64,000 nt of DNA from Raineya sp. (GCA_025454915.1 JALONN010000005.1:124001-188000), one strand, 5' to 3'. Numbered from the stretch's first letter, positions 19,054 to 27,649 are shown. The notes: generated by a model not told the origin, from the letters alone. Translations and numbers: made by a program.

Positions 19054-19570
19054 TTTTCTTTTTCTTAGAAAATAGTTTTAAAAATGATTCTAAGAACCAG
19101 TTTTTTTCAACTTTGATGAGTTTGTTCAGGATTGTATCTGCTCCTTCTGAAAGAGTTTGAATATCCTTGATAAGCTTTATAAAATCTTGATTATCTTTTG
19201 TTTGAGAATTGTTAGAAACCTGAGCCAAGCTGTCAAAGACTCTTTTAAGAGGGTCTAATTCTCTTTTTTTGCGTTCTCTTAAGATACATCTGCTAACTTG
19301 CCACATATCTTTTTCTGCCACAAAAAATTCTCTTCTTTCTCCTACTATAATTTCTTTATATACCAAGCCCCAGTCAATCAATTCCCGAACAGTCATATTC
19401 GTGTTACCTCTTGAAATTTGGAGTTTTTCCATAATATCGTCTGCTGATAATGGCTCAGAAGACACTAAAAGTAATGCATGTATTTGAGCCATTGTTCTGC
19501 TGATTCCCCATGAAGAGCCTAATGTTCCCCAAGCCTGTATAAATTGTTCTTTTGCCTCAATGATATCCAT
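19034..19570 (-). CDS. GbsR/MarR-family transcriptional regulator
   Basis: A 178-aa winged-helix repressor of the GbsR type. The helix-turn-helix is seen in PLSADDIMEKLQISRGNTN, preceded by the family N-terminus (WGTLGSSWGISR) and followed by a wing (IVGERREFFVAE). GbsR-like proteins control membrane and osmolyte functions in Bacillus. Here it is the last gene of a six-gene minus-strand unit, 4 nt after the last of four small membrane-protein paralogs, so it may control that unit. The ligand is unknown. Confidence 0.85.
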   Translation of the reverse strand: MDIIEAKEQFIQAWGTLGSSWGISRTMAQIHALLLVSSEPLSADDIMEKLQISRGNTNMTVRELIDWGLVYKEIIVGERREFFVAEKDMWQVSRCILRERKKRELDPLKRVFDSLAQVSNNSQTKDNQDFIKLIKDIQTLSEGADTILNKLIKVEKNWFLESFLKLFSKKKKISKDKA

Positions 19571-19574
19571 AAAT

Positions 19575-19880
19575 TTATTTTTCCAAAGTTTTACAGCTAA
19601 TAATGTAATAAAATGCTCCTAAGACATAACCAAAAAAAATTAAACAGGTTAACCCAGAACCTCTTTCAGAGGGATTTAAAGATATACTAAGGATAAATGC
19701 AGTAGCAAGAAATAATATAAGTATATAGATTTTATGTAAGTATGTTAGGCTCTTTGTAAAAGTATAAACCAAAACACTAATAATTTGCCATAATCCTAAA
19801 AGTGGAAGTAAAATAATTGTAAGGGAGGCAATCACTAGTATAGACTGTACTATGCAATCTATTTTTTGAAAGGTTTTCAT
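19575..19880 (-). CDS. Small membrane protein, array paralog 4
   Basis: A 101-aa protein with three hydrophobic segments, the shortest of four tandem paralogs. It keeps the shared landmarks: FQKID near the start, LLGLWQIIS in the middle and LHKIY before the last two helices. Its ATG overlaps the TGA of paralog 3 (ATGA), so translation is probably coupled. The segment between the first helix and the WQ motif is about 10-15 residues shorter than in the others. I know no named family or function. Confidence 0.75.
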   Translation of the reverse strand: MKTFQKIDCIVQSILVIASLTIILLPLLGLWQIISVLVYTFTKSLTYLHKIYILILFLATAFILSISLNPSERGSGLTCLIFFGYVLGAFYYIISCKTLEK

Positions 19881-20218
19881 ACATCATTCAGCGTCTTATA
19901 ACTGACATAAGTGTAAAAGATACCCATTACATACCCCGATACAATCCAAACTGTGAAAAAACGGTCAGCATAGCTGAATATATAAACAGCTGAAATCATG
20001 AATAATAAGATTGGAGCAAGTGTTATCAAATAAATTTTATGCCATTTAGTAAGTAGCCTCTTGTAGGCATGTACACCCAGACTACTTAATTGCCATAAAC
20101 CTAATGCTGGCAACAAAATAATCATATATGTAATAAAGTATAAAGTAAGAGGTGCTAAAATGCATAAAGCCAGCAATACAATCTGTATAATTAAATCTAT
20201 TTTCTTAAATTCTCTCAT
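19877..20218 (-). CDS. Small membrane protein, array paralog 3
   Basis: A 113-aa paralog with three to four hydrophobic segments. Landmarks: FKKID, PALGLWQLSS, KWHKIY. It overlaps both neighbours by ATGA (start with paralog 2's stop, stop with paralog 4's start). A short soluble end (SYKTLNDV) resembles that of paralog 2 (SYKTLKNT), pointing to a recent duplication. Function unknown. Confidence 0.75.
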   Translation of the reverse strand: MREFKKIDLIIQIVLLALCILAPLTLYFITYMIILLPALGLWQLSSLGVHAYKRLLTKWHKIYLITLAPILLFMISAVYIFSYADRFFTVWIVSGYVMGIFYTYVSYKTLNDV

Positions 20219-20565
20219 ACCTGCTTAGGTGTATTTTTGAGGGTTTTATAGCTAACAAACATATAAAATAATGCCATTGAAAAACCTAGTACAACCCCAG
20301 TTGATATAATATCAAAATAGGAGGCAACAGATACTACAAGAGCTACAATAACAGCTACAACTAACACCTTGAAGTAAATTTTATGCCATTTATTGAGTTG
20401 CTTTTTATAGGCATATAGCCCCACACTCAAGAGTTGCCAAAATCCTAATATAGGCATTGTTATCATCCAATAAATGATATACCAAGGACTGATGGCTAAA
20501 GGTAACCAACAGATAGCCAGCAAAATAATTTGGATGGGTAGATCTATTTTTTTGAAAGTATCCAT
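20215..20565 (-). CDS. Small membrane protein, array paralog 2
   Basis: A 116-aa paralog. Landmarks: FKKIDLPIQIILL, PILGFWQLLS, KWHKIYFK. The N-terminal half, including LPLAISP, is nearly shared with paralog 1. It begins 14 nt after paralog 1 ends and overlaps paralog 3 by ATGA. Function unknown; it is probably an inner-membrane protein. Confidence 0.75.
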   Translation of the reverse strand: MDTFKKIDLPIQIILLAICWLPLAISPWYIIYWMITMPILGFWQLLSVGLYAYKKQLNKWHKIYFKVLVVAVIVALVVSVASYFDIISTGVVLGFSMALFYMFVSYKTLKNTPKQV

Positions 20566-20579
20566 ATTTTTGTTAGAAT

Positions 20580-20927
20580 TTAGAGTTTCCTCGTTTTAAA
20601 AGTAACATATAAATAAAATAAGGCTAGAACAAAAGCTGAGAATATACCTGTCCAGAACATAGAAGCATCAGCATTTCTTATAATCAAAAAAAGAACAATG
20701 AAATACAATAAAATAGCACCACCTGAAATCTTGATATACAATTTGTGCAGGGGTGTTAGCTGTTTATTTCTGGAATGCATAATAACACTGATAACTTGCC
20801 ATAATCCTAATAAAGGTAAGGTGTACATCCAAAGCATAATCATCATAGGACTGATGGCTAAAGGCAGTAAGCATAATAGCAATAAAACAAGCTGAACTGG
20901 GAAATCAATTTTTTTGAAAGATTCCAT
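20580..20927 (-). CDS. Small membrane protein, array paralog 1
   Basis: First of four tandem paralogs, 115 aa. Landmarks: FKKIDFPVQLVLL, PLLGLWQVIS, PLHKLYIK. I start it at ATG 20927 (MESFKKID) because the other copies all begin two or three residues before FKKID; an ATG at 20933 in the same frame overlaps the stop of the epimerase gene by 1 nt and would add two residues. Function unknown. Confidence 0.75.
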   Translation of the reverse strand: MESFKKIDFPVQLVLLLLCLLPLAISPMMIMLWMYTLPLLGLWQVISVIMHSRNKQLTPLHKLYIKISGGAILLYFIVLFLIIRNADASMFWTGIFSAFVLALFYLYVTFKTRKL

Positions 20928-20932
20928 AAGCA

Positions 20933-21859
20933 TTAAGGTTTAGAAATAAGTGTTTTTACAATTTCTTTTGGTGTATTGGAAATAAATTTAAAACCAGCAT
21001 CCAATAGCCTTTTAGGATATACCCAACGGCTTTTTAAAACCAATTCGGTTTCTGTACCCAGTAACCAAGAGCCTATTTTGAGCATCCAGCGAGTTGTGGG
21101 TAAGCCCAAAGGTATTTTATAAGTACTTCTGAGAAGTTTCATAAAATCAGTATTGCTGATAGCTTCTGGTGATGCCAAATTAAATATCCCATCAAGATGC
21201 GTATTTTCAATCAAAAAGTCAATAGCTCTACAAACATCTTGGTCATCAATCCAACTAATTTTCTGATTACCATTGCCCATTTTGCCTCCTAAGCCCCATT
21301 TTGCCAGATTTGCATAATAAGGAAAAGCACCACCAGAATCTCCAAATACAATAGACATCCGCAAAGCTATTCTTCGGATACTAGAAGGAAGAACAGGTTC
21401 AAAAAAAGCTTTTTCCCAACTAGTAGCAACATTAACAGAGAAACCAGAACCAATTTCGCCATCAAGTTCATCCATAGGTCTGTCTTCGGCATGTCTGTAA
21501 ATTGTACCTGTACTCGAGTTAAGCCAGATAGTAGGAGGATTTTTACATTTAGAAATAGCCTCTGCCACAATTTTTGTAGAATCCAGACGAGAAGCGAAAA
21601 TTTCGGCTTTGTTGGCTTCAGTATATCGGCAATTGACAGATTTACCTGCTAAATTGATAACAGCTGTAGAATTTTCTAAGAGATTAGCCCAGTCACCTAA
21701 ATTTTTACTATCCCAATAAGTAAATGAAACTCCTTGAGGTAAGTTTTTTGGTTTATTCCTTGAAATAATATGTACTTCGTCTTTTTGAAGAATAAAATAT
21801 TTTGCCAAAACTTGACCAATATAACCACTACCACCTGTTATAATAATTTTTCTGTTCAT
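20933..21859 (-). CDS. TIGR01777-family NAD(P)-dependent epimerase-like protein
   Basis: A 308-aa extended short-chain dehydrogenase of the TIGR01777/SDR39U1 group (E. coli YfcH-like). The Rossmann motif is GGSGYIGQVLA, the NAG segment appears as VINLAGKSV, and the C-terminal family domain (SRWVYPKRLLDAGFKF) is complete. The reaction is not known for the family. It is the first gene of a minus-strand operon that continues with four small membrane-protein paralogs and a GbsR regulator. Confidence 0.9.
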   Translation of the reverse strand: MNRKIIITGGSGYIGQVLAKYFILQKDEVHIISRNKPKNLPQGVSFTYWDSKNLGDWANLLENSTAVINLAGKSVNCRYTEANKAEIFASRLDSTKIVAEAISKCKNPPTIWLNSSTGTIYRHAEDRPMDELDGEIGSGFSVNVATSWEKAFFEPVLPSSIRRIALRMSIVFGDSGGAFPYYANLAKWGLGGKMGNGNQKISWIDDQDVCRAIDFLIENTHLDGIFNLASPEAISNTDFMKLLRSTYKIPLGLPTTRWMLKIGSWLLGTETELVLKSRWVYPKRLLDAGFKFISNTPKEIVKTLISKP

Positions 21860-21875
21860 AGTATTTAATTTTTAA

Positions 21876-21905
21876 CAAGTATAATAAAACTTTCTAAACT
21901 TTCAA
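21876..21905 (-). promoter_or_regulatory. Likely promoter of the epimerase/paralog operon
   Basis: On the minus strand TTG (21905-21903), a 19-nt spacer and TATACTTG (21883-21876) match the consensus with one mismatch in the TTTG part. The start codon lies 17 nt downstream of the box, which leaves a very short leader. Confidence 0.4.
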
Positions 21906-21928
21906 AAAAAAATGAAAGTTATTTATAT

Positions 21929-21964
21929 AAAAAAGGCACTTAATAGTTTTAAGTGCTTTTTTTG
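21929..21964 (-). terminator. Terminator between the epimerase region and the ABC operon
   Basis: AAAAAGGCACTTAA pairs with TTAAGTGCTTTTTT around a 4-nt loop. On the minus strand it ends in a T run and lies 25 nt beyond the stop codon of the adaptor gene at 21990, so it ends the ABC export operon. Confidence 0.85.
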
Positions 21965-21989
21965 AGTGTGTTAAACTTAAACGCTTATA

Positions 21990-23144
21990 TTAACTTTGTT
22001 TTTTCTCTTTCTCTTTTTCTTTTTCCTCTGGTTTGGGGTCATTTTTCTTTTCTTGCCCTCTTATTTTGGCTTCTTTTTCAACTCCACTTACTATTTCAAT
22101 ATTGATACCGTCAGAAATACCTGTTTTTACAATTTTCTTGGTGAATACCTGAGGCTCTTTTTCTACATATACATACGCTGTATCACCTTTAAATTCTACC
22201 CAGCTTTCTTTGAGTGCTAAAATATTTTCTTTTTTCTCTAGTACAATATCAGCATTGGCACTATAACCAGCTCTTAGATAGTCTCCTTCTTTTAAAAGGA
22301 TTTTAGCTCTGATATTAAACTTAATAGCACCTTCTTCATTAACTCCTTTTGGTGAAATATATTCTAATTCAGCTTTAAAAGTTTTTCCTTCTACAGCACC
22401 CACCTGTAAATCTAGTACCATGCCTTCTTTGAGTTTACCCACTTCCGACTCATCAATTTTACCTTCAAAAACAAGGCTGTTCATATCGGCAATGGCTGCA
22501 ATGGTAGTACCTTCATTAAAGTTGCTTCTTTCGATAACAGAGCTACCTACTTTTACAGGAACGTCCAAAATAATGCCATCTACAGTAGAATATACATCAT
22601 TAGATACACCACCTGAACGTTGTACTGCACCTTGTTGGGTAAGTCCTAAATTTCTTTGAGCAGCATTCAAAGCTTCTTTACGAACGTTTAAATCTGTTTC
22701 GAAGCGTACAAACTCTTGATGAGAAATTACTTTTTGATCATAAAGTTTTTTATTTCTTTCAAATTCTATCAGAGAATTTTGATAATTGATACGAGCAGTT
22801 TCTAAATTGTTCTGTGCTGTATTAAGAGTAAGTTGGTCTCTGTTCAAACCATCTAAGTTGGGTACAAGTTTTACCTTGGCTATCAGTTGTCCAGCTTTTA
22901 CGGGCTGTCCAGCTTCTACATACAAGGCTTCAATAACACCAGAAACAGAAGGTTTTACTTGTACTTCTTTGCGAGGTGTAATAGAGCCTGTAGCTACTGT
23001 TTTCTTGACAATAGTAGTGCTAAAGGGCTTCTCTACAACATAAATTGTAGGGTTTTTTTTAGATTTTTGATAGAAATAATTGATGAGCCAGCCAGAAATA
23101 GCGACAAACAAAACAGCTGACACAATATACATTACCTTTTTCAT
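21990..23144 (-). CDS. MacA-like periplasmic adaptor (HlyD/RND family)
   Basis: A 384-aa membrane-fusion protein that would link the ABC permeases to an outer-membrane channel. It has one N-terminal membrane anchor (VMYIVSAVLFVAISGWLIN), a biotinyl-lipoyl-like half (VSGVIEALYVEAGQPVKAGQ), a helical hairpin (about 120-180), the second lipoyl half, a beta-barrel domain and a highly charged Lys/Glu tail (KEKEKEKK). It is the last gene of the operon after the ATPase and two permeases. No TolC-like gene is adjacent, so the outer-membrane partner must be elsewhere. Confidence 0.92.
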   Translation of the reverse strand: MKKVMYIVSAVLFVAISGWLINYFYQKSKKNPTIYVVEKPFSTTIVKKTVATGSITPRKEVQVKPSVSGVIEALYVEAGQPVKAGQLIAKVKLVPNLDGLNRDQLTLNTAQNNLETARINYQNSLIEFERNKKLYDQKVISHQEFVRFETDLNVRKEALNAAQRNLGLTQQGAVQRSGGVSNDVYSTVDGIILDVPVKVGSSVIERSNFNEGTTIAAIADMNSLVFEGKIDESEVGKLKEGMVLDLQVGAVEGKTFKAELEYISPKGVNEEGAIKFNIRAKILLKEGDYLRAGYSANADIVLEKKENILALKESWVEFKGDTAYVYVEKEPQVFTKKIVKTGISDGINIEIVSGVEKEAKIRGQEKKNDPKPEEKEKEKEKKQS

Positions 23145-23192
23145 GGTTGTAAATTTTTATGCTTAAGTTAGAAAATGATACAATTTGATTTT

Positions 23193-24431
23193 TTACTCTT
23201 CGCTCAGAGCAACAACAGGTCTGACACTGGCAGCTCTTTTAGCGGGAATTAAACCTGCTAATGTTCCTGAAACAATCAGGGTAACAGTTGCAGCAATGGC
23301 TGCTTTTAGGTCTACTTCTGGATTACTAAAAAATGGACCTTCTGCTCCGGCACTATTGACTAGTTCTAAAACTCCAATTCCTCCAATCAGCCCAACATAA
23401 CCAGCTAAACTTGTAATAACAATAGACTCTTGTAATATTAAGGATATAATAGACATTGGTGTAGCACCTAAAGCTTTTCTAATGCCTATCTCTTTGGTCC
23501 GTTCTTTTACCACAATCAGCATAATATTACTAACACCTACCACACCTGCTACAATTGTCAGAATGCCAACAAACCAGCTAAATGCTCCAATAATGAAAAA
23601 CAAGCCTTGTACTTTTTGAAATTCCTCTTCTACATTGGCAGAACCAAATGCTTTTACATCGTCAGGGTGTACAATATGTCTTTTGGCAAGTAGTTTTTTT
23701 ACTTTTGTTTCTATAATTTTCGCAGGAATGCCTTCTTTGGGTGTAAGAGCAAAGAAGTGTACAGTATTAAGCTGATTGAAGGTATATTGTAAAGTTGTAC
23801 TAGGCAAAAAAATGGTTTCAGCTTCTTGTTGAGCATCATCACCTTTGGAAACGCCTTTAAAAATACCCACTACTTTAAACGAAACACCCTTGATTTTAAT
23901 GTATTGTCCCATAGGATTTTCACCATCCTTGAACAGCAATTCCTGAACCCGTTTTCCAATCACACAGACTTTGCGTCTATCTTTAATATCTAAATCATTG
24001 ATAAAACGCCCATCTGTGATAATAGTGGGTCTTACTTTTGTATAATCGGGATATTCGCCAAATACACTAAAAGATGCACTTTTGGTATCTCTGTTTACTG
24101 TAAATGAGCCAAAAAGCTGATTTCTTGGAGCTACTACACCCATCTCTGGAATTTCGTTTCGGATGGCAAATACATCATCATTGGTGAAACGAATAAATCT
24201 ACCTGGTTTTAAGCCTTTATATTCGATACTGGTTCTTTGTGACCACACAAAAACAGCATTTTTGGCAATATCAAATTGTTTATTGACTCCATTTTCAAAT
24301 CCTTTTCCTGCTCCCAGTAAAATGACAAGCATGAAAATACCCCAAGCTACTCCAAGCATCGTAATAATGGTACGCAGTTTATTTTTACGAATGGTGTGTA
24401 AAATCTCCTGCCATTTATCTATATCAAACAT
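23193..24431 (-). CDS. MacB-type ABC transporter permease (second copy)
   Basis: A 412-aa FtsX-like permease: N-terminal membrane helix (IITMLGVAWGIFMLVIL), a large periplasmic MacB_PCD domain (about 45-260), then three C-terminal helices carrying the family motif KERTKEIGIRKALGATPMS. Together with its paralog directly upstream it would form a heterodimeric exporter. It resembles the neighbour at 24464 along its whole length, so the pair arose by duplication. The cargo is unknown: peptides, lipids or toxic compounds are all possible for this family. Confidence 0.92.
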   Translation of the reverse strand: MFDIDKWQEILHTIRKNKLRTIITMLGVAWGIFMLVILLGAGKGFENGVNKQFDIAKNAVFVWSQRTSIEYKGLKPGRFIRFTNDDVFAIRNEIPEMGVVAPRNQLFGSFTVNRDTKSASFSVFGEYPDYTKVRPTIITDGRFINDLDIKDRRKVCVIGKRVQELLFKDGENPMGQYIKIKGVSFKVVGIFKGVSKGDDAQQEAETIFLPSTTLQYTFNQLNTVHFFALTPKEGIPAKIIETKVKKLLAKRHIVHPDDVKAFGSANVEEEFQKVQGLFFIIGAFSWFVGILTIVAGVVGVSNIMLIVVKERTKEIGIRKALGATPMSIISLILQESIVITSLAGYVGLIGGIGVLELVNSAGAEGPFFSNPEVDLKAAIAATVTLIVSGTLAGLIPAKRAASVRPVVALSEE

Positions 24432-24463
24432 CTTAGTATTTTATTTAGAAATGTATATTTGGA

Positions 24464-25714
24464 TTACTCAGCTCTCAGAGCTTCGATAGGTTTGATGTTT
24501 GCTGCACGCATAGCAGGAAAGAGACCTGCCAATGCACCTGCAATTACTAAGATAAGCGTTGCAGTAATGGCTACACTCATATTTACTTCTGGACGGCTAA
24601 AGTAACTTACTTCACCGCCCCCCATTTCTACTTGTTCAATCATGGCTCTGATGAGTTCTAAAAGCCCTACTCCTAAAAGTAAACCGATATAACCAGCCAT
24701 AGATGTAATAAAGATGGATTCTTGTAATACCAGACTAATGATAGACCAAGGAGTAGCACCAATAGCTTTTCGGATACCGATTTCTTTGGTACGTTCTTTT
24801 ACAATGATGAGCATGATACTACTGACACCTACAATACCCGCAGCAAGTGTTCCTAAGCCTACAAACCAAACAATAGCTGCAATTCCTGTGAATAAACCCA
24901 TTGTTCTCTCATACTCTTCCTGATTATTATTGATACCAATAGCCTGTTTATCTTTTGGGTCAAATTTGTACTTTTCAGACAGTAGTGTTCTGATTTGGTC
25001 TTCTACTTCTTTAGCTGGGACACCCTCTTTGGCGGCAATACCTACTAAATGAATTCTTTTCTGAGGGTTGAATGTAGCCTGATAAGTTGTAAAGGGCATG
25101 TAAATTCTTTCTTCTAAACGTCCATTGCCCCCTTTTCTTGTAAAAACACCTACAACTTTAAAATAAACACCTTTAATTTCGATGTATTCGCCAATAGGGT
25201 CTTTATCTCCAAATAAAACATTCTTTACACGAACACCAATGACTACGATTTTTCGTTTTTCGTCCATATCAAGGTCGTTGATAAAACGCCCAGTTTGTAT
25301 TTTTTCGCCATTCAGTTTGAAAAAATTATAATTTGAACCATACACCTGAAAAGAGCCATTTTTATTTTTGTAGTTAATGGTAAATTCTCCCCATAAGCTA
25401 TTACGTACACCAATAAAATCTATATTGCTCATTTTATTTTGAGCAGTTTCATAGTCTTCATTGGTGAAAAATATTTCTCTGCCAGGTTTTAGCCCTTTAT
25501 ATGGAAGGGTTGTTTTACCTCTCCAAACCCAGATGCTGTTTACAGCTTCACCTGCAAACTCTCTTTTCACACCGTTCTCCATGCCTTTGCCTACTCCCAA
25601 AAGGAAAACAAGCATGAAAATTCCCCAACCTACACCCAAAGCAGTAAGAAAAGTACGTAGTTTATTTTTTTTGATGGTGGCAAATATTTCCTGCCATTTA
25701 TCTGAATCAAACAT
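24464..25714 (-). CDS. MacB-type ABC transporter permease (first copy)
   Basis: A 416-aa paralog of the next gene with the same plan: helix (FLTALGVGWGIFMLVFL), MacB periplasmic domain, three helices and KERTKEIGIRKAIGATPWS. It has a small Gly/Glu insert (EMGGGE) between the last helices. It lies 34 nt after the ATPase gene and 32 nt before the second permease. The two copies share N-termini (MFD.DKWQEI) and differ mostly in the periplasmic part, which may let the dimer see different substrates. Confidence 0.92.
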   Translation of the reverse strand: MFDSDKWQEIFATIKKNKLRTFLTALGVGWGIFMLVFLLGVGKGMENGVKREFAGEAVNSIWVWRGKTTLPYKGLKPGREIFFTNEDYETAQNKMSNIDFIGVRNSLWGEFTINYKNKNGSFQVYGSNYNFFKLNGEKIQTGRFINDLDMDEKRKIVVIGVRVKNVLFGDKDPIGEYIEIKGVYFKVVGVFTRKGGNGRLEERIYMPFTTYQATFNPQKRIHLVGIAAKEGVPAKEVEDQIRTLLSEKYKFDPKDKQAIGINNNQEEYERTMGLFTGIAAIVWFVGLGTLAAGIVGVSSIMLIIVKERTKEIGIRKAIGATPWSIISLVLQESIFITSMAGYIGLLLGVGLLELIRAMIEQVEMGGGEVSYFSRPEVNMSVAITATLILVIAGALAGLFPAMRAANIKPIEALRAE

Positions 25715-25748
25715 AAATAGTAAGTTTTTGATAGTTTTAGGGTAATTC

Positions 25749-26444
25749 TTATGCTTCTACTTCAAGAGTGATTTCCTGAGTTTTTTCAACCAAACCATCT
25801 CTCAAGCGAATTAGTCTTTCGGTTTGGTCTGCAATTTCTTTTTCGTGGGTTACAATCACTACAGTCATGCCTTTGCTGTGTACTTCTTTAAAAATACCCA
25901 TAATCTCATGTGTTGTTTGAGAATCTAAGGCACCAGTAGGCTCATCAGCAAGTATGATTTTAGGTTGTGTAATCAAGGCTCTTGCAATGGCAACTCTTTG
26001 TTTTTGACCACCTGAGAGCTCGTTAGGCAAATGATGTGCCCTATCAGCAAGCCCTACCTTTTCTAAGTATTCCATTGCCATTTTATTGCGTTTGCTACGG
26101 CTTACTTTCTGGTAATAAAGGGGTAGGGCTACATTTTCAAGGGCTGTTTTAAAAGCTATTAGGTTGAAGGATTGAAAAACAAAACCAATGAACTGATTAC
26201 GATAATAAGCAGCTTTGGACGCTGTAAGATTTTTAATGAGTGTTCCACCTAAGTGGTACTCACCTTCATCGTAATCATCGAGAATTCCTAGAATATTGAG
26301 TAAAGTAGATTTTCCAGAACCTGAAGAACCCATAATGGATACAAGTTCACCTTCTTTTACATCAATGTTGATTCCTTTAAGCACATGCAAGCGATTTTCC
26401 TTGCCGATGGGATAGTACTTGTGTAAGTTTTTAATATGTATCAT
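25749..26444 (-). CDS. MacB/LolD-type ABC transporter ATPase
   Basis: A 231-aa ATP-binding subunit that powers the two permeases. Walker A is GSSGSGKST, the signature is LSGGQKQRVAIARAL, Walker B is IILADEPTGALD, and the H-loop is VTHE. It is a free-standing subunit, unlike E. coli MacB where ATPase and permease are fused. First gene of the four-gene operon; a possible sigma-54 promoter lies directly upstream. Confidence 0.95.
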   Translation of the reverse strand: MIHIKNLHKYYPIGKENRLHVLKGINIDVKEGELVSIMGSSGSGKSTLLNILGILDDYDEGEYHLGGTLIKNLTASKAAYYRNQFIGFVFQSFNLIAFKTALENVALPLYYQKVSRSKRNKMAMEYLEKVGLADRAHHLPNELSGGQKQRVAIARALITQPKIILADEPTGALDSQTTHEIMGIFKEVHSKGMTVVIVTHEKEIADQTERLIRLRDGLVEKTQEITLEVEA

Positions 26445-26468
26445 AGTAAGAAGCGTTTAAAAAAGTAT

Positions 26469-26484
26469 ATCAATCTTGGTACCA
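26469..26484 (-). promoter_or_regulatory. Possible sigma-54 (-24/-12) promoter of the ABC operon
   Basis: The minus strand reads TGGTAC, five bases, TTGAT, against the RpoN consensus TGGYAC-N5-TTGCW. GG and the TTG are in register; the usually invariant C of the -12 GC is A here. Transcription would start near 26458, about 14 nt before the ATG. The inverted repeat at 26546-26587 sits about 90-130 bp upstream, the usual place for an enhancer site. Confidence 0.35.
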
Positions 26485-26491
26485 TAATAGA

Positions 26492-26514
26492 CAACCTATG
26501 TTTACAATAGGTTG
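26492..26514. other. Perfect 8-bp hairpin in the divergent region
   Basis: CAACCTAT (26492-26499) and ATAGGTTG (26507-26514) flank a 7-nt loop. A T-rich tract follows on the plus strand, but no plus-strand gene ends here, so a terminator role is doubtful; it may be a protein site between enhancer and promoter. Confidence 0.4.
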
Positions 26515-26545
26515 CAGGCATTTTTATTTTTTTTTTCTAAAATGA

Positions 26546-26587
26546 AGTGTTCGAAAAGGGACAGTCTTTGAATTAAATTCGGACACT
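26546..26587. promoter_or_regulatory. Inverted-repeat operator or enhancer with GGACA half-sites
   Basis: AGTGTTCGAA (26546-26555) pairs with TTCGGACACT (26578-26587) with one G-T mismatch. A further half-site, GGGACA, lies at 26558-26563, making TGTTCGAAAAGGGACA an inner imperfect palindrome. The two GGACA copies are 22 bp apart, about two helical turns. It stands between the ABC operon and the cation efflux gene and could control either. Confidence 0.5.
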
Positions 26588-26609
26588 TTGCTTATATCAT
26601 TGTTTTACC

Positions 26610-26640
26610 TTGTTTTTCATCTCAGAGAATATTATTTTTG
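26610..26640 (+). promoter_or_regulatory. Bacteroidota-type promoter of the cation efflux gene
   Basis: TTG at 26610-26612, 20 nt, TATTTTTG at 26633-26640: a full consensus match 21 nt before the ATG at 26662. Confidence 0.6.
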
Positions 26641-26661
26641 TTTTGTATTTAACCTTCTGCC

Positions 26662-27639
26662 ATGAAGAAAAAACTCATCATGTTGTCATTTATTGTAAGT
26701 ATCATCTTAATGTTTATTAAGTTTGGTGCTTATTTTCTGACAAACTCCAATGCCATTCTTACAGATGCTCTTGAAAGTATTATTAATGTAATTGCCTCTG
26801 GATTTGCTTTTTATAGTATTCATTTGGCATCACAACCTCGTGATTTTGAACACCCTTATGGACATGGCAAAATTGAGTTTTTTTCAGCAGGTTTTGAAGG
26901 GGCTTTGATTATGAGTGCTGCCTGTGTGATTTTATGGGAAGCTGTTCAGAGTTTTTTACACCCCAAAACACTTGTAGAAATGCCTATGGGGCTCGCTTTG
27001 ATAGCTTTTACAACTCTTGTAAACGGTTTGGTAGGATATTTACTTCAAAAATATGGAAAAAAGTATGATTCCATTACCCTGATTGCTGATGGCAAACACC
27101 TGATGAGTGATGCTGTAAGCAGTTTGCTTTTGGTGGTGGGAATATTGCTGATTATTCTTACCAATATTACATGGATAGATGGCGTTTTGTCTGTAATTTT
27201 TGCATTTATTCTTCTTTATCATGGTTATCAATTAGTTAGAAAGTCAGTTGCGGGGCTGATGGATGAAACCAATAGAACCTCTATTGAAGAGATATTAAAT
27301 GTTCTTTTGGTAAGCCGAAAAGATATTTGGATAGATGTACACAACCTAAGAGTACAACATTATGGATCTAATTGGCATATCGACTGCCACTTAACTTTGC
27401 CTTATTATCTGGATTTGAGGCAAGTACATGATGAAGTAGAAGGCTTTAGAGATGTAATGATAGAACATACTGGCAAAGAAGTAGAAATTTTTATTCATGC
27501 TGACCCATGTCTTCCACCTGCTAATTGTGAGGCTTGCCATTATACAGAATGTGCATTGAGAGAACTGAAATACATTAAAAGCCCTGAATGGACAGTCGAA
27601 AATTTAGTAAAAGATGCCAAACATTTTAGGAAAGTGTAA
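26662..27639 (+). CDS. Cation diffusion facilitator family transporter
   Basis: A 325-aa inner-membrane metal/proton antiporter that would export Zn, Fe, Mn or similar divalent ions. Six membrane helices are visible; metal-site residues lie in TDALES (helix 2) and KHLMSDAVSS (helix 5), the HxxxD pattern typical of zinc-type members. HPYGHGK marks the first cytoplasmic loop. The soluble C-terminal domain (from about 210) ends in an unusual Cys cluster, CLPPANCEACHYTEC, which could bind metal in the cytoplasm. It has its own promoter and converges on the small gene at 27650. Confidence 0.92.
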   Translation: MKKKLIMLSFIVSIILMFIKFGAYFLTNSNAILTDALESIINVIASGFAFYSIHLASQPRDFEHPYGHGKIEFFSAGFEGALIMSAACVILWEAVQSFLHPKTLVEMPMGLALIAFTTLVNGLVGYLLQKYGKKYDSITLIADGKHLMSDAVSSLLLVVGILLIILTNITWIDGVLSVIFAFILLYHGYQLVRKSVAGLMDETNRTSIEEILNVLLVSRKDIWIDVHNLRVQHYGSNWHIDCHLTLPYYLDLRQVHDEVEGFRDVMIEHTGKEVEIFIHADPCLPPANCEACHYTECALRELKYIKSPEWTVENLVKDAKHFRKV

Positions 27640-27649
27640 AAGTGATACC

